From Sulfoacidibacillus thermotolerans (lineage in GTDB: Bacteria > Bacillota > Bacilli > Alicyclobacillales > SLC66): 64,000 bases of DNA. Shown one piece after another: positions 1-9,039 of the stretch. A program made the translations under genes and the position numbers. The stretch is from assembly GCF_003144315.1 (NCBI RefSeq), contig NZ_MPDK01000012.1, positions 1-64,000 on the forward strand. Direction: 5' to 3'. Under the pieces are notes generated by a model that did no database searches, was not told the origin of the DNA, and worked only from the letters and a program-made list of their open reading frames with translations. Positions within the stretch are counted from its first letter, which is position 1, and every line of letters begins with the position of its first letter.

Positions 1-182
1 GTCACCTCGCCCATGCGCGTAAAACCCATCGTCATGGCCATGCCTTTAATCGTATGTGCCGCGCGAAAAATCGTCGCGATCGTCTCTGCGTCCGCGTGTT
101 TCTCAAGTGTCAGCATGCCATCTGACCACGCTTGCAGATGCTCCCGCGTTTCGTCGATAAACATCGACAAATATTCATTCAT
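1..182 (-). CDS. cheA: Chemotaxis histidine kinase CheA, N-terminal fragment (cut by window edge)
   Basis: Read on the minus strand from an ATG at 182, the frame begins MNEYLSMFIDETREHLQAW and reaches AAHTIKGMAMTMGF about residue 47. This is the histidine phosphotransfer (Hpt) domain of CheA, and the His in HTIKG is the autophosphorylation site. Only about 60 residues are present; the dimerisation, ATPase and CheW-like domains lie beyond the left edge. A GAGGG box precedes the ATG. CheA would receive signals from chemoreceptors such as the permease-receptor fusion at 32-35 kb and phosphorylate CheY-type proteins. The family call is firm for so short a piece because the Hpt motif is complete. 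Confidence 0.9.
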   Translation of the reverse strand, partial: MNEYLSMFIDETREHLQAWSDGMLTLEKHADAETIATIFRAAHTIKGMAMTMGFTRMGEV

Positions 183-453
183 TCCACTGTCCCTCACTTC
201 AAGAGGCTATCCGAATACCAAATCTCACTATTTTTATTCGACTCTTTTCGCCAAAATCCTTCCTTTCACACCAACTCTTTTTTCCCTGAAGGTTATTAGT
301 CAGAGGGTTAGAAATACTACAGTAAGTCAGCTAACTTATATGCGTCATATAGGCATGGAACGTGGCGAATCAGTAAGGAAGGCAATTGAGGTAGTCACAA
401 CAATCGGAGAAATTGCTATTGCGGAAAAAACGCAGATAACTTCTTTGTCAAAC

Positions 454-492
454 AAGAAGTCATCACGCTTTCCATGACGCGGATGACTTCTT
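454..492 (-). terminator. Hairpin, probable terminator of the pirin gene
   Basis: Two 11-base arms (AAGAAGTCATC and GATGACTTCTT) enclose a 17-base loop, about 45 bases beyond the pirin stop codon. The run after the stem on the minus strand is only moderately T-rich. The rest of the gap between cheA and pirin (183-453) shows no convincing gene or RNA. Confidence 0.6.
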
Positions 493-535
493 ATATATTG
501 GGTAATACCATGTGCTACACGACGAAAAATACAAA

Positions 536-1300
536 CTAATCCACATAACTACCGCGAAATAGCGGTCTCTCCCCAATCGGCAAGCCCGCAACATAAATAA
601 AGCGCAATGGCAAATCTGCCCTTTCTGCTTGTACATCAATAAACCCTTGTGATGGAGGTGGATCAAAACTTACAATCTCTCCAGCTTCAGCTCTGGTCAT
701 CGTCCCCCCAAATTTTCCAACTCCATCGAGTACATACAAAAAAGCGCGAAACAAAGCAGGTACGGGTACCTGCATGCCTACCTCGACTGACTGAGCAAAG
801 AGCGTCACATCTTCATAGCGCATCGGTCGTGATACTCGCACAGGAGACCCCTCTCCAACAAGGATCTTGCGGCGAACTCCCTGTCGCTCAACAACAGGTA
901 AATCTGCTGCTGCAACATCCTGATAGCTAGGCTCCATTCCCTTGTCCGATCGAGGCAAATTAATCCACAGTTGCAACCCACGATTCACGCCATTGCTGCC
1001 TGGCATTTCCGAATGGACGATACCACTGCCTGAAGTAATACGCTGTAATCCACCAGCAAGAATCATTTTTTGGTTCCCGCGATTATCCGCATGTAAAAAA
1101 GCGCCTTCTAACATATATGTGATAATTTCAAAGCCGCGATGCGGATGACTGGGAAATCCGGCTGGTTTTTGTACGGTAAAATGATCAAAGAGCAAAAAGG
1201 GGTCAAGATATCCTAGATGATAAGATGGGAGTATGCGCTTTACATGCGCACCATCACCATCTATCGCATCAAGACCTTTCGCTGTTTGCGCGACGTTCAT
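536..1300 (-). CDS. Pirin family protein (bicupin)
   Basis: 254 residues. The N-terminal cupin carries the pirin signature: DPFLLFDHF near residue 35, then FPSHPHRGFEIITYMLEG (metal ligands in HPHRGFE), then SGSGIVHSEMPG, giving the His/His/His/Glu metal site. The second cupin is more divergent, as is usual for pirins. Bacterial pirins bind Fe(II) or another metal; some have quercetin 2,3-dioxygenase activity and others act as redox-sensitive regulators. The substrate here cannot be told. It is a single gene between cheA and glnS, followed by its own hairpin. The start at ATG 1300 has only a weak GAGGGG box about 11 bases upstream. Confidence 0.9.
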   Translation of the reverse strand: MNVAQTAKGLDAIDGDGAHVKRILPSYHLGYLDPFLLFDHFTVQKPAGFPSHPHRGFEIITYMLEGAFLHADNRGNQKMILAGGLQRITSGSGIVHSEMPGSNGVNRGLQLWINLPRSDKGMEPSYQDVAAADLPVVERQGVRRKILVGEGSPVRVSRPMRYEDVTLFAQSVEVGMQVPVPALFRAFLYVLDGVGKFGGTMTRAEAGEIVSFDPPPSQGFIDVQAERADLPLRFIYVAGLPIGERPLFRGSYVD

Positions 1301-1415
1301 CCCTATACAAGCCCCTCAATGAGATTATTTGGCAAGCCCATCCTAACAGATCGACAAATCACAAGCAACTAAATTGATTTACAGTTATGTGTCGCCAGTC
1401 CCCATTGGATACTCA

Positions 1416-1460
1416 TAGAAAACCGCCCTGCAACAGAAATCGACTCTGTGCATGAGCGGT
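1416..1460 (-). terminator. Rho-independent terminator of glnS
   Basis: Downstream of the glnS stop the minus strand forms a stem from ACCGC plus TGCACAGA pairing with TCTGTTGCA plus GCGGT, followed directly by TTTTC. Confidence 0.75.
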
Positions 1461-1475
1461 CTTAGAAAGGCCAAA

Positions 1476-3158
1476 CTACGAGAGAGAAAACGAACTTTTT
1501 AACGAAACAACGCGGTTAAATACGGCAAGATCAGATTCACTCCGCTTTGGATCGACACTGAAATACCCGTGACGAAAGAATTGAAATTTATCATAAGGTT
1601 GTGCTGTCCGTAAATTTTCTTCCACATACCCTTGTAAGATTTCCAGTGAATGAGGATTGATCCGACTCAAGAACGATTCTTCCGATTCGTTCTCCGTTTC
1701 ATTCACCAAAGGCTCAAACAAGCGAAATTCTGCCTTTAGCGCATGCGCTGCGTCGACCCAATGAATCGTTCCCTTCACCTTGCGCTCCGTAAATCCCGAC
1801 CCACTTTTGGTCTTTGGATCATACGTACAGTGAAGTTCGATAATAGAACCATCAGCATCTTTGATCACCTCTTCACAGCGAATAAAGTAAGCATGCTTTA
1901 GGCGAACTTCATTTCCCAAAAATAGACGGAAATACTTGGGCGGTGGATCTTCTAAAAAGTCATCCTGTTCAATGTACAATTCGCGCGAAAAAGGAATCGA
2001 GCGGTTCCCCATTTCTGGATTCTCAGGATTATTCTCAGCTTCCAGCCACTCGGTTTGATTTTCCGGATAATTGGTGATCACGACCTTTAGCGGCCGCAGA
2101 ATCGCCATGGTACGGGGCGCCTTTAATTTGAGGTCTTCGCGCACAAAATGTTCCAACATCCGCTCGTCGACCGTGCTGTTACTTTTGGCAACGCCAATTT
2201 CACGTGCGAATGTGCGAATCGCTTCAGGTGTGTATCCCTTTCTGCGCAATCCTGAAATCGTCGGCATGCGCGGGTCATCCCATCCATCCACAATGCGCTC
2301 ATCGACGAGTTGTTTTAATTTGCGTTTACTCATCACTGTATTTGTCATGTTTAACCGCGCAAACTCATACTGACGAGGTGTATTCTCCATCTCACATTCG
2401 CGGACCACCCAATCGTAAAGAGGGCGATGATCTTCAAATTCAAGCGTGCAAATCGAGTGTGTAACTCCCTCAATCGCATCCTCCAAAGGATGTGCAAAAT
2501 CATACATTGGATAAATACACCACGCATCCCCGGTACGATGATGCTCTGCATGGGCAATTCGATACAACACCGGATCACGAAGATTTAAATTGGGTGAGGC
2601 CATATCGATTTTCGCGCGCAACACTTTTGCTCCATCTGCAAACTCGCCTTTTCGCATCCGCTCAAACAAATCGAGATTTTCTTCTACACTGCGATTGCGA
2701 TAAGGACTCTCCTGTCCAGGTTGTGTTAACGTGCCGCGCATTTCACGTATGCGCTCGGCTGATAAATCACAAACGTACGCCTTCCCCTTCGTGATGAGAA
2801 GCCGGGCACGCTGATACATCTCCTCAAAATAATCCGATGCAAAACATAGCCTGTCCCAATCAAAACCAAGCCACTTCACATCTTCCTTGATTGCCTGCAC
2901 ATACTCTGCATCTTCTTTCAATGGATTCGTATCATCAAATCGCAAATTAGTTTTTCCATTAAATTCATCCGCCAACTCAAAATTCAGACAAATCGATTTT
3001 GCATGACCAATATGCAAATATCCATTTGGTTCTGGCGGAAAACGCGTCACTACGGCCGCGACTTTTCCTGTCCGCACATCTTCAGCCACAATATTTTTTA
3101 TAAAATTTGAAGCAACTGACCCTTGCACCAATTCACTCATCCTTTTGTTATCAATCAA
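1476..3158 (-). CDS. glnS: Glutaminyl-tRNA synthetase
   Basis: Class I aminoacyl-tRNA synthetase that charges tRNA-Gln with glutamine. The catalytic core shows [16 protein letters not shown] (HIGH motif, about residue 40), the acceptor-binding region with CRDS-like ILRPLKVVI further on, and [10 protein letters not shown] as the KMSKS loop near residue 275. Length (about 555) matches bacterial GlnRS, and the two-beta-barrel anticodon-binding half is present (from about 350). The longest frame opens at TTG 3158, while ATG 3140 (MSELVQGS) gives a more usual N-terminus; neither has a strong ribosome site. Many Bacilli lack GlnRS and make Gln-tRNA through GatCAB, so its presence is worth noting. 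Confidence 0.96.
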   Translation of the reverse strand: MIDNKRMSELVQGSVASNFIKNIVAEDVRTGKVAAVVTRFPPEPNGYLHIGHAKSICLNFELADEFNGKTNLRFDDTNPLKEDAEYVQAIKEDVKWLGFDWDRLCFASDYFEEMYQRARLLITKGKAYVCDLSAERIREMRGTLTQPGQESPYRNRSVEENLDLFERMRKGEFADGAKVLRAKIDMASPNLNLRDPVLYRIAHAEHHRTGDAWCIYPMYDFAHPLEDAIEGVTHSICTLEFEDHRPLYDWVVRECEMENTPRQYEFARLNMTNTVMSKRKLKQLVDERIVDGWDDPRMPTISGLRRKGYTPEAIRTFAREIGVAKSNSTVDERMLEHFVREDLKLKAPRTMAILRPLKVVITNYPENQTEWLEAENNPENPEMGNRSIPFSRELYIEQDDFLEDPPPKYFRLFLGNEVRLKHAYFIRCEEVIKDADGSIIELHCTYDPKTKSGSGFTERKVKGTIHWVDAAHALKAEFRLFEPLVNETENESEESFLSRINPHSLEILQGYVEENLRTAQPYDKFQFFRHGYFSVDPKRSESDLAVFNRVVSLKSSFSLS

Positions 3159-3327
3159 CTGCGATTCACCACGCTATAAAAGGCAAGACTGATGTCTGCC
3201 CCGGATTTCAATATACTCTCCATTGTAACATATTCCATTCCTTCATGTCGCGGTACAAGCCATTTTCAAGTGATAAAAACGACTCGTAAATAAGAAGATG
3301 ATTCAAAAGAACATGATCAATAGCAAA

Positions 3328-3540
3328 TTATTCTTCAAGACGTTGCTTTTCACGGTTCTTACCGCTTTTTTACGGTTCGGACAATTTACGTTGCTCTTTT
3401 GTGAGTTTAGCTTCTTCTTGACGATAGAATTTGGAATAGTTAGCTTGAGTTCCTTCGCTATCAACATATAACGACTTCGATGAATAATCCAAAAAAAGCA
3501 CCGCCCCAGACGTAAAATTCTCTGCGACGGTGACGCTCAT
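3328..3540 (-). pseudogene. TnpB (IS200/IS605 family) remnant
   Basis: Not an intact gene. On the minus strand the frame reads LDYSSKSLYVDSEGTQANYS followed by KFYRQEEAKLTKEQRKLS, then an in-frame TAA, then KSGKNREKQRLEE and a second TAA. The LDYSSKSLYVDSEG and KFYR...KLxKxQRKLSxxKxGSKNREKQR pattern is typical of the TnpB RNA-guided nuclease of IS200/IS605 elements. Residues before LDYSSK (SVTVAENFTSGAV) look like a TnpB N-terminal segment joined after an internal deletion. It sits directly after bioY and no TnpA or element ends were recognised. This is a decayed insertion scar. Confidence 0.8.
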
Positions 3541-3551
3541 GCGAGGTGAAT

Positions 3552-4160
3552 TTAAAGAAATGAATCATGGTCCAATTTTGCCACTGTTACATTTGAAGTT
3601 CCTGTCAGTTTCCACGAAGGATATACTTGTCGAATCGGCAATATAATCAAGGTCGTCACAAGCGCCTTTACAGCATCCCCTGGAAGATAGGGATAAAACC
3701 CTAGTAATAAAGCTTTGCTAAAAGACACATGCAAAACATGAGCTAACCAAGGAACCCCTGTCACATAACATAAGAGAGATCCAAAAACTTCAATGGAAAG
3801 AAAGATTTTAAGAAATGATGCCCAATTATTCCCTTTTATGCGACTCACAAAATATCCGACGAACAACGCATCAAAAGGATACATCCAGACATACCCTCCC
3901 GATGGACCGAGCATGACACTGAGGCCACCTTGTCCATCAAACAGCGGCAATCCTAACGCTCCCAAGAAAACAAGTAAAAAGGAACTAAAAAAGCCATATC
4001 TGGCTCCTAAAAATGCTCCAGTTAACATAATGCCCATATTGCCAAGTGTAATGGGCACCGGAGAAAATCCTAAGTTAACTTGCAAGAAACTTAGGACAAC
4101 AGAAATGGCTGCAAAAATGGCGCTAAATACTACCCCGCGAACTGTGAGACGAGAACTCAT
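3552..4160 (-). CDS. bioY: Biotin transporter substrate-binding component BioY
   Basis: 202 residues, six predicted membrane segments. BioY signatures are PVPITLGNMGIMLTGAFLG, LGPSGGYVWMYPFDA and FYPYLPGDAVKA. BioY is the S component that binds biotin and docks on the ECF energy-coupling module. It is transcribed away from ecfA1 and ecfA2-ecfT (gap 95 bases), which supply the ATPases and the T subunit. The C-terminal tail after IRQVYPSW is longer than usual and ends close to a TnpB remnant, so it may have been altered by insertion. The ATG at 4160 follows GGGGGAG at good spacing. I saw no clear BirA operator in the divergent gap. Confidence 0.93.
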   Translation of the reverse strand: MSSRLTVRGVVFSAIFAAISVVLSFLQVNLGFSPVPITLGNMGIMLTGAFLGARYGFFSSFLLVFLGALGLPLFDGQGGLSVMLGPSGGYVWMYPFDALFVGYFVSRIKGNNWASFLKIFLSIEVFGSLLCYVTGVPWLAHVLHVSFSKALLLGFYPYLPGDAVKALVTTLIILPIRQVYPSWKLTGTSNVTVAKLDHDSFL

Positions 4161-4255
4161 CTCGAATACTCCCCCGCTTCATGACTGAGATGTGATACGA
4201 TAATAACGGATCGATTGTAACATGATCGTTTTCAGAGAGGAAAGGACCACATAAC

Positions 4256-5083
4256 ATGCAAGAATTGCTAGTCTTACATCACGTTACAGTAGCTTATACA
4301 ACAATGGATGGCATCAAACCTGTAATCCGTGATCTAAGTCTCAAAATAAAAGAGGGAGAAGCAATTGCTCTGATCGGCCAAAATGGGTGTGGAAAAAGCA
4401 CGCTTGCACACATTCTATCAGGATTGACACCTATTTCACGCGGCACCCTCAAAATAAATCCATCTATTCAAAACAATATACAAATTGTATTTCAAAACCC
4501 TGATGCACAAATTATCGGTGATACCGTTTATGAGGATGTCTGTTTTGGTTTAGAAAACTACTGTGTAGATCCAAAAGACATCCCTATTCGCGCCTTGCGC
4601 GCGCTTTCTGCGGTGGGTCTTAGATCCGCTGCAAATCGCCCTGTAGAATTTTTGTCAGGGGGACAAAAACAGTTGCTATGCATTGCAGATGCGCTCGCTT
4701 TAGATGCACAAGTCATCATATTTGACGAAGTGACTGCCATGCTTGACCCGTTATCGCGAAAAGCGATTTTACAAATGGTAAACCATCTATTAAATAGAGG
4801 GAAAACTGTACTATGGATCACACAACTCCTTGAGGAAGTAGGTCATTTCGCACGAGTTCTTGCCTTACAATCAGGAGAACTCGTATTTGATGGGACACCA
4901 GAAGACTTCTTCTTTAGTGATCACATCCCAGAAAACACACCTTGTTCAAAACTAGGATTCGTACCTCCATTTTCTGTACAACTTGCACATCAGCTTCTAC
5001 AACTCGGAGTACTCTCCGACGAGCGACCTATTTTAATGACCGCGTTAAAGGATGCTGTGGAGAAACAATGCCAATCCATATAA
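4256..5083 (+). CDS. ecfA1: ECF transporter ATPase EcfA1
   Basis: 275 residues, ABC ATPase of a group II or biotin-dedicated ECF transporter. Walker A is GQNGCGKST (about residue 40), the Q-loop is VFQNPDAQI, the signature is LSGGQKQ and Walker B is VIIFDEVTAMLD. The C-terminal extension past residue 230 is typical of EcfA proteins. It forms a heterodimer with the ATPase half of the next gene, which it overlaps by 16 bases, so the two are translationally coupled. With divergent bioY it most likely powers biotin uptake, though the module may be shared with other S components elsewhere. Confidence 0.93.
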   Translation: MQELLVLHHVTVAYTTMDGIKPVIRDLSLKIKEGEAIALIGQNGCGKSTLAHILSGLTPISRGTLKINPSIQNNIQIVFQNPDAQIIGDTVYEDVCFGLENYCVDPKDIPIRALRALSAVGLRSAANRPVEFLSGGQKQLLCIADALALDAQVIIFDEVTAMLDPLSRKAILQMVNHLLNRGKTVLWITQLLEEVGHFARVLALQSGELVFDGTPEDFFFSDHIPENTPCSKLGFVPPFSVQLAHQLLQLGVLSDERPILMTALKDAVEKQCQSI

Positions 5084-6768
5084 ATCATGTGAGTGTTTAT
5101 CAATCAGAAGAGAAAAAGAAAATACTCGACGACTTAACTTGTAGAATTGAAGATCAAAAAATAACCTTAGTTGTAGGAAAAACCGGATCAGGAAAATCTA
5201 CATTTATTGATGTATTATCAGGGCTTATTTCACTTGACGAAGGATCTGTTTACTATGACGATGAACCCTTATGGATCAAACAGCGTGTAAACACAAAGGT
5301 GTTACGCAGACTCGGGAACGTCTTTCAATTTCCGGAACAACAACTGTTTGCACGTACAGTAGTCGATGAGTTTACCTATTCGTTGCGACCTTTTGGTATC
5401 TCAAATGAAGAAGTACAGCATAGAACACAGTATTATTTAGAACAACTGGGTTTAGCTCCTGCGCTAGCGTATGAATCCCCTTTTCTTTTAAGTGAAGGAC
5501 AAAAACGTCGTGTGGCATTAGCAACGACTTTTTCCACAGAACCTCAGTGGCTGTTTCTCGATGAACCTACAGCAGGACTTGATCCAAGTGGTACAGTAAA
5601 GGTCATCGAATATTTACTTGACTGGAAAAAACGTTCCGCAGGTGGTATGGTCATCACAACGCATGATCTCGACAATTTTTTGCCTATAGCCGACCATATT
5701 CTGGTGCTACAAGCTGGAAAACTTGTTGCTAACCTGACACCGCGTGCGCTTTTTACAGACCCTACTATTCTTTTACAAGCAGAAGTTGGTATCCCCGCAC
5801 AGCTTGATCTACTGATACATCTGCGTGAATTGGGTTTTCATGTCCCTGCACACTTTTTGTCTGCAAAAACATTGGCCGAACTTATTCAAACGCAACTTGC
5901 ACAAGGCAACTGTAGAAAGAAGACGGAAAAAATTCATGTTCCAATTTTAATAGACGCTACGATTTCTGAATCTGCACAAAGCAAAATCGCTGCAAGCCAA
6001 CAGACCCACGTCAACAGTCTCATATACGACCTTGATCCACGTGTAAAATGGGGGGTTTATCTCCTTTTTGCAATCGGCATCTTTGCGCAAACACACTTCG
6101 CAGGACTTGTTTTGGCTGGATTCATTACAATCGGACTCATCTACTATTCAAGAGTACCTTTTTATAAAATTGCAGTGATCAGCAAACCTTTTTTCATTTT
6201 GATGACTTTCTCCTTTCTTTTATCAGGTATTCGATTTGGCAACGTCGCTTTACTTTGGCACATCGCACACGTCGGATTTTCCTTTCGAGCGGCGCTATAC
6301 ACGTTCTTTCAACTTACAAAAATAGGGATTCTAATGGGGTTAGGCACGTTACTCTCGTCCACTATGAGCCAATTAAAAATGAAAGCAAGCCTCGAACATT
6401 CACTATCTTTTTTACGTTATATGAAAATTCCCGTTGAAGCCTTATCGCTCGCAACCATGCTCACATTGCGCTTTATCCCTGTCATCATGCGCGAGACCGG
6501 ACGTTTTTCGCGCATTATACGAGCACGCAAGAAAAAATGGACTAAGCATGGCACTCTTCACTTGCGCGATCTTCCTGCACTACTCATCCCCTTACTCCTC
6601 TCCGTCTTACAACTTGGTTCTCATTTTGTAATCGCCATGGAGGCAAGGGGATATCGCAAAATCGGTCAATTGCGCACAACACATGTGACGTTAAGTCTGT
6701 GCAAGCGAGATCTTTTGGCGATGCTGTTTGGCATTGTGGTTCTATCCTTATTACTCGCATTACGATAA
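5068..6768 (+). CDS. EcfA2-EcfT fusion (ECF ATPase fused to transmembrane coupling subunit)
   Basis: 566 residues from ATG 5068 (MPIHINHVSVYQSEE); the longest frame opens 42 codons earlier inside ecfA1, out of register with any domain. Residues 1-280 are an EcfA2-type ATPase: Walker A VGKTGSGKST, Q-loop QFPEQQLF, signature LSEGQKRR, Walker B WLFLDEPTAGLDP. After a linker of about 50 residues, LDPRVKWGVYLLFAIGIFAQ opens an EcfT domain with about five to six membrane spans. It includes the cytoplasmic coupling helices around RARKKKW and MEARGYRK, the two Ala-Arg-x coupling motifs that touch the ATPases. Usually EcfA2 and EcfT are separate genes. The frame is continuous, so the fusion looks real. 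Confidence 0.92.
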   Translation: MPIHINHVSVYQSEEKKKILDDLTCRIEDQKITLVVGKTGSGKSTFIDVLSGLISLDEGSVYYDDEPLWIKQRVNTKVLRRLGNVFQFPEQQLFARTVVDEFTYSLRPFGISNEEVQHRTQYYLEQLGLAPALAYESPFLLSEGQKRRVALATTFSTEPQWLFLDEPTAGLDPSGTVKVIEYLLDWKKRSAGGMVITTHDLDNFLPIADHILVLQAGKLVANLTPRALFTDPTILLQAEVGIPAQLDLLIHLRELGFHVPAHFLSAKTLAELIQTQLAQGNCRKKTEKIHVPILIDATISESAQSKIAASQQTHVNSLIYDLDPRVKWGVYLLFAIGIFAQTHFAGLVLAGFITIGLIYYSRVPFYKIAVISKPFFILMTFSFLLSGIRFGNVALLWHIAHVGFSFRAALYTFFQLTKIGILMGLGTLLSSTMSQLKMKASLEHSLSFLRYMKIPVEALSLATMLTLRFIPVIMRETGRFSRIIRARKKKWTKHGTLHLRDLPALLIPLLLSVLQLGSHFVIAMEARGYRKIGQLRTTHVTLSLCKRDLLAMLFGIVVLSLLLALR

Positions 6769-6770
6769 CA

Positions 6771-6799
6771 TAAAAAGGCTGGTGTGCAATCACCAGCCT
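6771..6799 (-). terminator. Intrinsic terminator of the acetoin dehydrogenase operon
   Basis: A 9-bp stem (AGGCTGGTG / CACCAGCCT) with a 6-base loop is followed on the minus strand by TTTTTATG. It lies between the ends of the convergent ecfA2-ecfT and E2 genes and probably acts for both. Confidence 0.85.
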
Positions 6800-6821
6800 G
6801 CATGCATTCAACCTGTTCGAT

Positions 6822-7925
6822 TCATAGAAGATGATCAGGGTTATCCAACACGTGACTCATCGTCTGCAAAAAACGAGCTGCTGGCCCACCATCAATCACT
6901 CGATGATCAAAAGTTAAACTGAGTGGAAGCCGTTTTCTAAACCTTAATTCTTGACGATCTCGCGTGATATATTCTTCAATCTGCCCCACGCCTAAAATTC
7001 CCGATTCCGGTGGATTCAAGATCGGCGTGAAAAAGGTAATCCCATACGTTCCTAAATTAGTAACTGTAAATGTACTTCCACTCAATTCAAATGGTGATAA
7101 CGTGTGGGAATGTGCACCTTTAACTAAACGTTGCACTTCAAGATGAATTTCCTTTAAAGATAATTCATGCGCATTGCGTAGGACTGGCACTAGCAATCCT
7201 TCTTCCGTATCCGTCGCAATCCCTAAATGAATCACCTGTTTTGTTCCAGAATTCTCCTTTGTAGAGCCATTCAAATCAGGGTGATCACTCAATGCGATCG
7301 CGACCGCACGTAAAATCCAATCATTAAAACTCGCATCAGGATCTAGTTCTTTCCTCCGTTGTGCAAGTTCTGTCACATCTATAAAGCGATGCAATGTGAC
7401 TTGAGCCGTCTGTTGCAAACTTTTACTCATACGTTCTGCAATCGCAACTCGCGTAGCCTGCATACGAGAAGGATGAGGTGTAGAATCAGGCGCCGCTTGG
7501 TTACGAATATCTTCCTCTGTTATTCGCCCATGGGGTCCCGTTCCTACAACTGTTTGAGGATCAACGCCAAGCTGCTTTGCCAAGCGGCGAAGACGCGGTG
7601 ACATCGAAATAAACTGTTCTTGCTCTATTGATGATACCGTTTCACTCGCTTGCTCTTTTTCCCCTTCAGATTCCTTTTCCTTTTCTTCATCGTGCAAATC
7701 GAAGAGTGCGAGAACATCACCAACTTTTGCCGATTCCGCACGATTTACGACAATCTTATGCAATCTACCCGTGACCGGAGACTCGAGTTCAAACGTCGCT
7801 TTCTCCGTTTGTACCTCAACCACAACATCACCGGCACGAACCTTCTCACCTTCTGATTTATACCATATCACGATGACACTCTCAAAAATGTCATCAGAAG
7901 TCTGAGGTAGCGTAAATTCAAACAA
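6822..7925 (-). CDS. acoC: 2-oxo acid/acetoin dehydrogenase E2 component (dihydrolipoamide acyltransferase)
   Basis: Domain order is lipoyl domain (residues about 1-75, lipoyl lysine in VQTEKATFE), a linker rich in Glu, peripheral-subunit-binding domain (SPRLRRLAKQLGVD...GPHGRITEEDI) and the catalytic acyltransferase domain ending in LTFDHRVIDGGPAARFL with the catalytic His and Asp. It transfers the acyl group made by E1 to CoA. The frame opens at GTG 7940, but that GTG is inside the ribosome site (GTGGAGG); TTG 7925 lies 8 bases after GGAGG and starts the lipoyl domain naturally (LFEFTLPQ). It is the last gene of the sigma-54-controlled operon. No E3 gene is seen in the window. The acetoin assignment rests on the AcoR-type regulator. 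Confidence 0.88.
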   Translation of the reverse strand: MFEFTLPQTSDDIFESVIVIWYKSEGEKVRAGDVVVEVQTEKATFELESPVTGRLHKIVVNRAESAKVGDVLALFDLHDEEKEKESEGEKEQASETVSSIEQEQFISMSPRLRRLAKQLGVDPQTVVGTGPHGRITEEDIRNQAAPDSTPHPSRMQATRVAIAERMSKSLQQTAQVTLHRFIDVTELAQRRKELDPDASFNDWILRAVAIALSDHPDLNGSTKENSGTKQVIHLGIATDTEEGLLVPVLRNAHELSLKEIHLEVQRLVKGAHSHTLSPFELSGSTFTVTNLGTYGITFFTPILNPPESGILGVGQIEEYITRDRQELRFRKRLPLSLTFDHRVIDGGPAARFLQTMSHVLDNPDHLL

Positions 7926-7969
7926 GGATATGACCTCCACTAAGTTCTTCGAACATCACATGCTCCACT

Positions 7970-8992
7970 CTACATCTGAACAAGTTGTCGAGCTGCTGTA
8001 AAAATTGCCTCAACACTTGGAATAATCGCTTGTTCAAGTGGCCGGCTATAAGGGATCGGCACATCAGGAACAGCTAAACGAGCGATTGGCACTTCGAGAT
8101 CATAAAGAGCCTCTTGTGCGACGACAGCCGCAATTTCTGCCGTCATCCCATAAGACAGATAATCTTCATCCACAACCAATAGTCGATGTGTCTTACGTAC
8201 AGAATCTAATATTGTCTCCTTGTCTAGCGGAACGAGCGAACGCAAATCGATCACTTCTGCCTGAATTCCTTCCGCTTCTAACTGTTTTGCTGCCTCTACC
8301 GCGCGATGCATCATCATCTGAATCCCGACAATTGTGACATCTGTCCCTTCACGAACCACTTTTGCCTGACCGAGTGGAACCGTGTAGGAACCTTCAGGAA
8401 CAACACCGATAGAATAATCTAGTTGATCCATCCAACCGAGTCCTTGTAATGTCTTATGAAACATAAAAATGACAGGGTTATCATCGCGAATCGCTGCAAT
8501 CATCATTCCTTTCAGATCATAGGGTGTTGCTGGGGCAACTACCTTTAATCCTGGCATGTGCGCAAAAGTCGCATAAAGAGTTTGAGAGTGTTGGGCAGCA
8601 TCACTGTATCCCCCGCCTACGGCTGTCATTAATACCATGGGGAGTTTTACATGTCCTCCAGACATGTAGTGAATTTTAGCCATATGATTGTAGATCTGAT
8701 CCATACATACACCAAAGAAATCAACAAACATTAACTCCACAATCGGTCTCATGCCCTCCGCTGCCGCACCAATCGCGGCTCCAATAAATCCAGTCTCCGA
8801 AATCGGCGTATCTCTTACTCGCTCTGCCCCGAATTTTGCAAACAATCCTTCTGTCGCTCCAAATATTCCACCATATACTCCAACGTCCTCCCCCATAACA
8901 AAGACATGATCGTCCCGTTCCATCTCAAGTGCGATCGCTTCAGCCAATGCTTTGTTTCCAGTGAGTAAACGCTTTCCAATCGATGTACTCAT
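7970..8992 (-). CDS. acoB: Acetoin/2-oxo acid dehydrogenase E1 component, beta subunit
   Basis: 340 residues; transketolase pyrimidine-binding and C-terminal domains. Landmarks are VFVMGEDVGVYGGIFGATEG, RVRDTPISETGFIGAAIGAA (ThDP-activating Glu in the SE pair), GGHVKLPMVLMTAVGGG and the C-terminal LLVVDEDYLSYGMTAEI. Together with the alpha subunit it decarboxylates or cleaves the substrate with thiamine diphosphate and passes the acyl group to E2 lipoate. ATG 8992 follows GGAGGAG at good spacing. The gene sits 47 bases after the alpha gene and 44 bases before E2, in one operon. Confidence 0.92.
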   Translation of the reverse strand: MSTSIGKRLLTGNKALAEAIALEMERDDHVFVMGEDVGVYGGIFGATEGLFAKFGAERVRDTPISETGFIGAAIGAAAEGMRPIVELMFVDFFGVCMDQIYNHMAKIHYMSGGHVKLPMVLMTAVGGGYSDAAQHSQTLYATFAHMPGLKVVAPATPYDLKGMMIAAIRDDNPVIFMFHKTLQGLGWMDQLDYSIGVVPEGSYTVPLGQAKVVREGTDVTIVGIQMMMHRAVEAAKQLEAEGIQAEVIDLRSLVPLDKETILDSVRKTHRLLVVDEDYLSYGMTAEIAAVVAQEALYDLEVPIARLAVPDVPIPYSRPLEQAIIPSVEAIFTAARQLVQM

Positions 8993-9039
8993 CCCGCTCT
9001 CCTCCTATTTCAACACATAACTTTCCCTAGCTTTCAAAA

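Noticed and set aside
13-477. A 154-codon plus-strand frame at the left edge
   Set aside because: It is antisense to the CheA Hpt coding region and has no ribosome site or family pattern.
4161-4255. BirA operator between bioY and ecfA1
   Set aside because: Only a loose TTGTAAC-like half-site is visible; no paired TTGTAAACC/GGTTTACAA with proper spacing.
6801-6840. tRNA-like TTCGATT sequence
   Set aside because: No acceptor stem, anticodon arm or CCA context; it lies beside a terminator and the E2 gene end.
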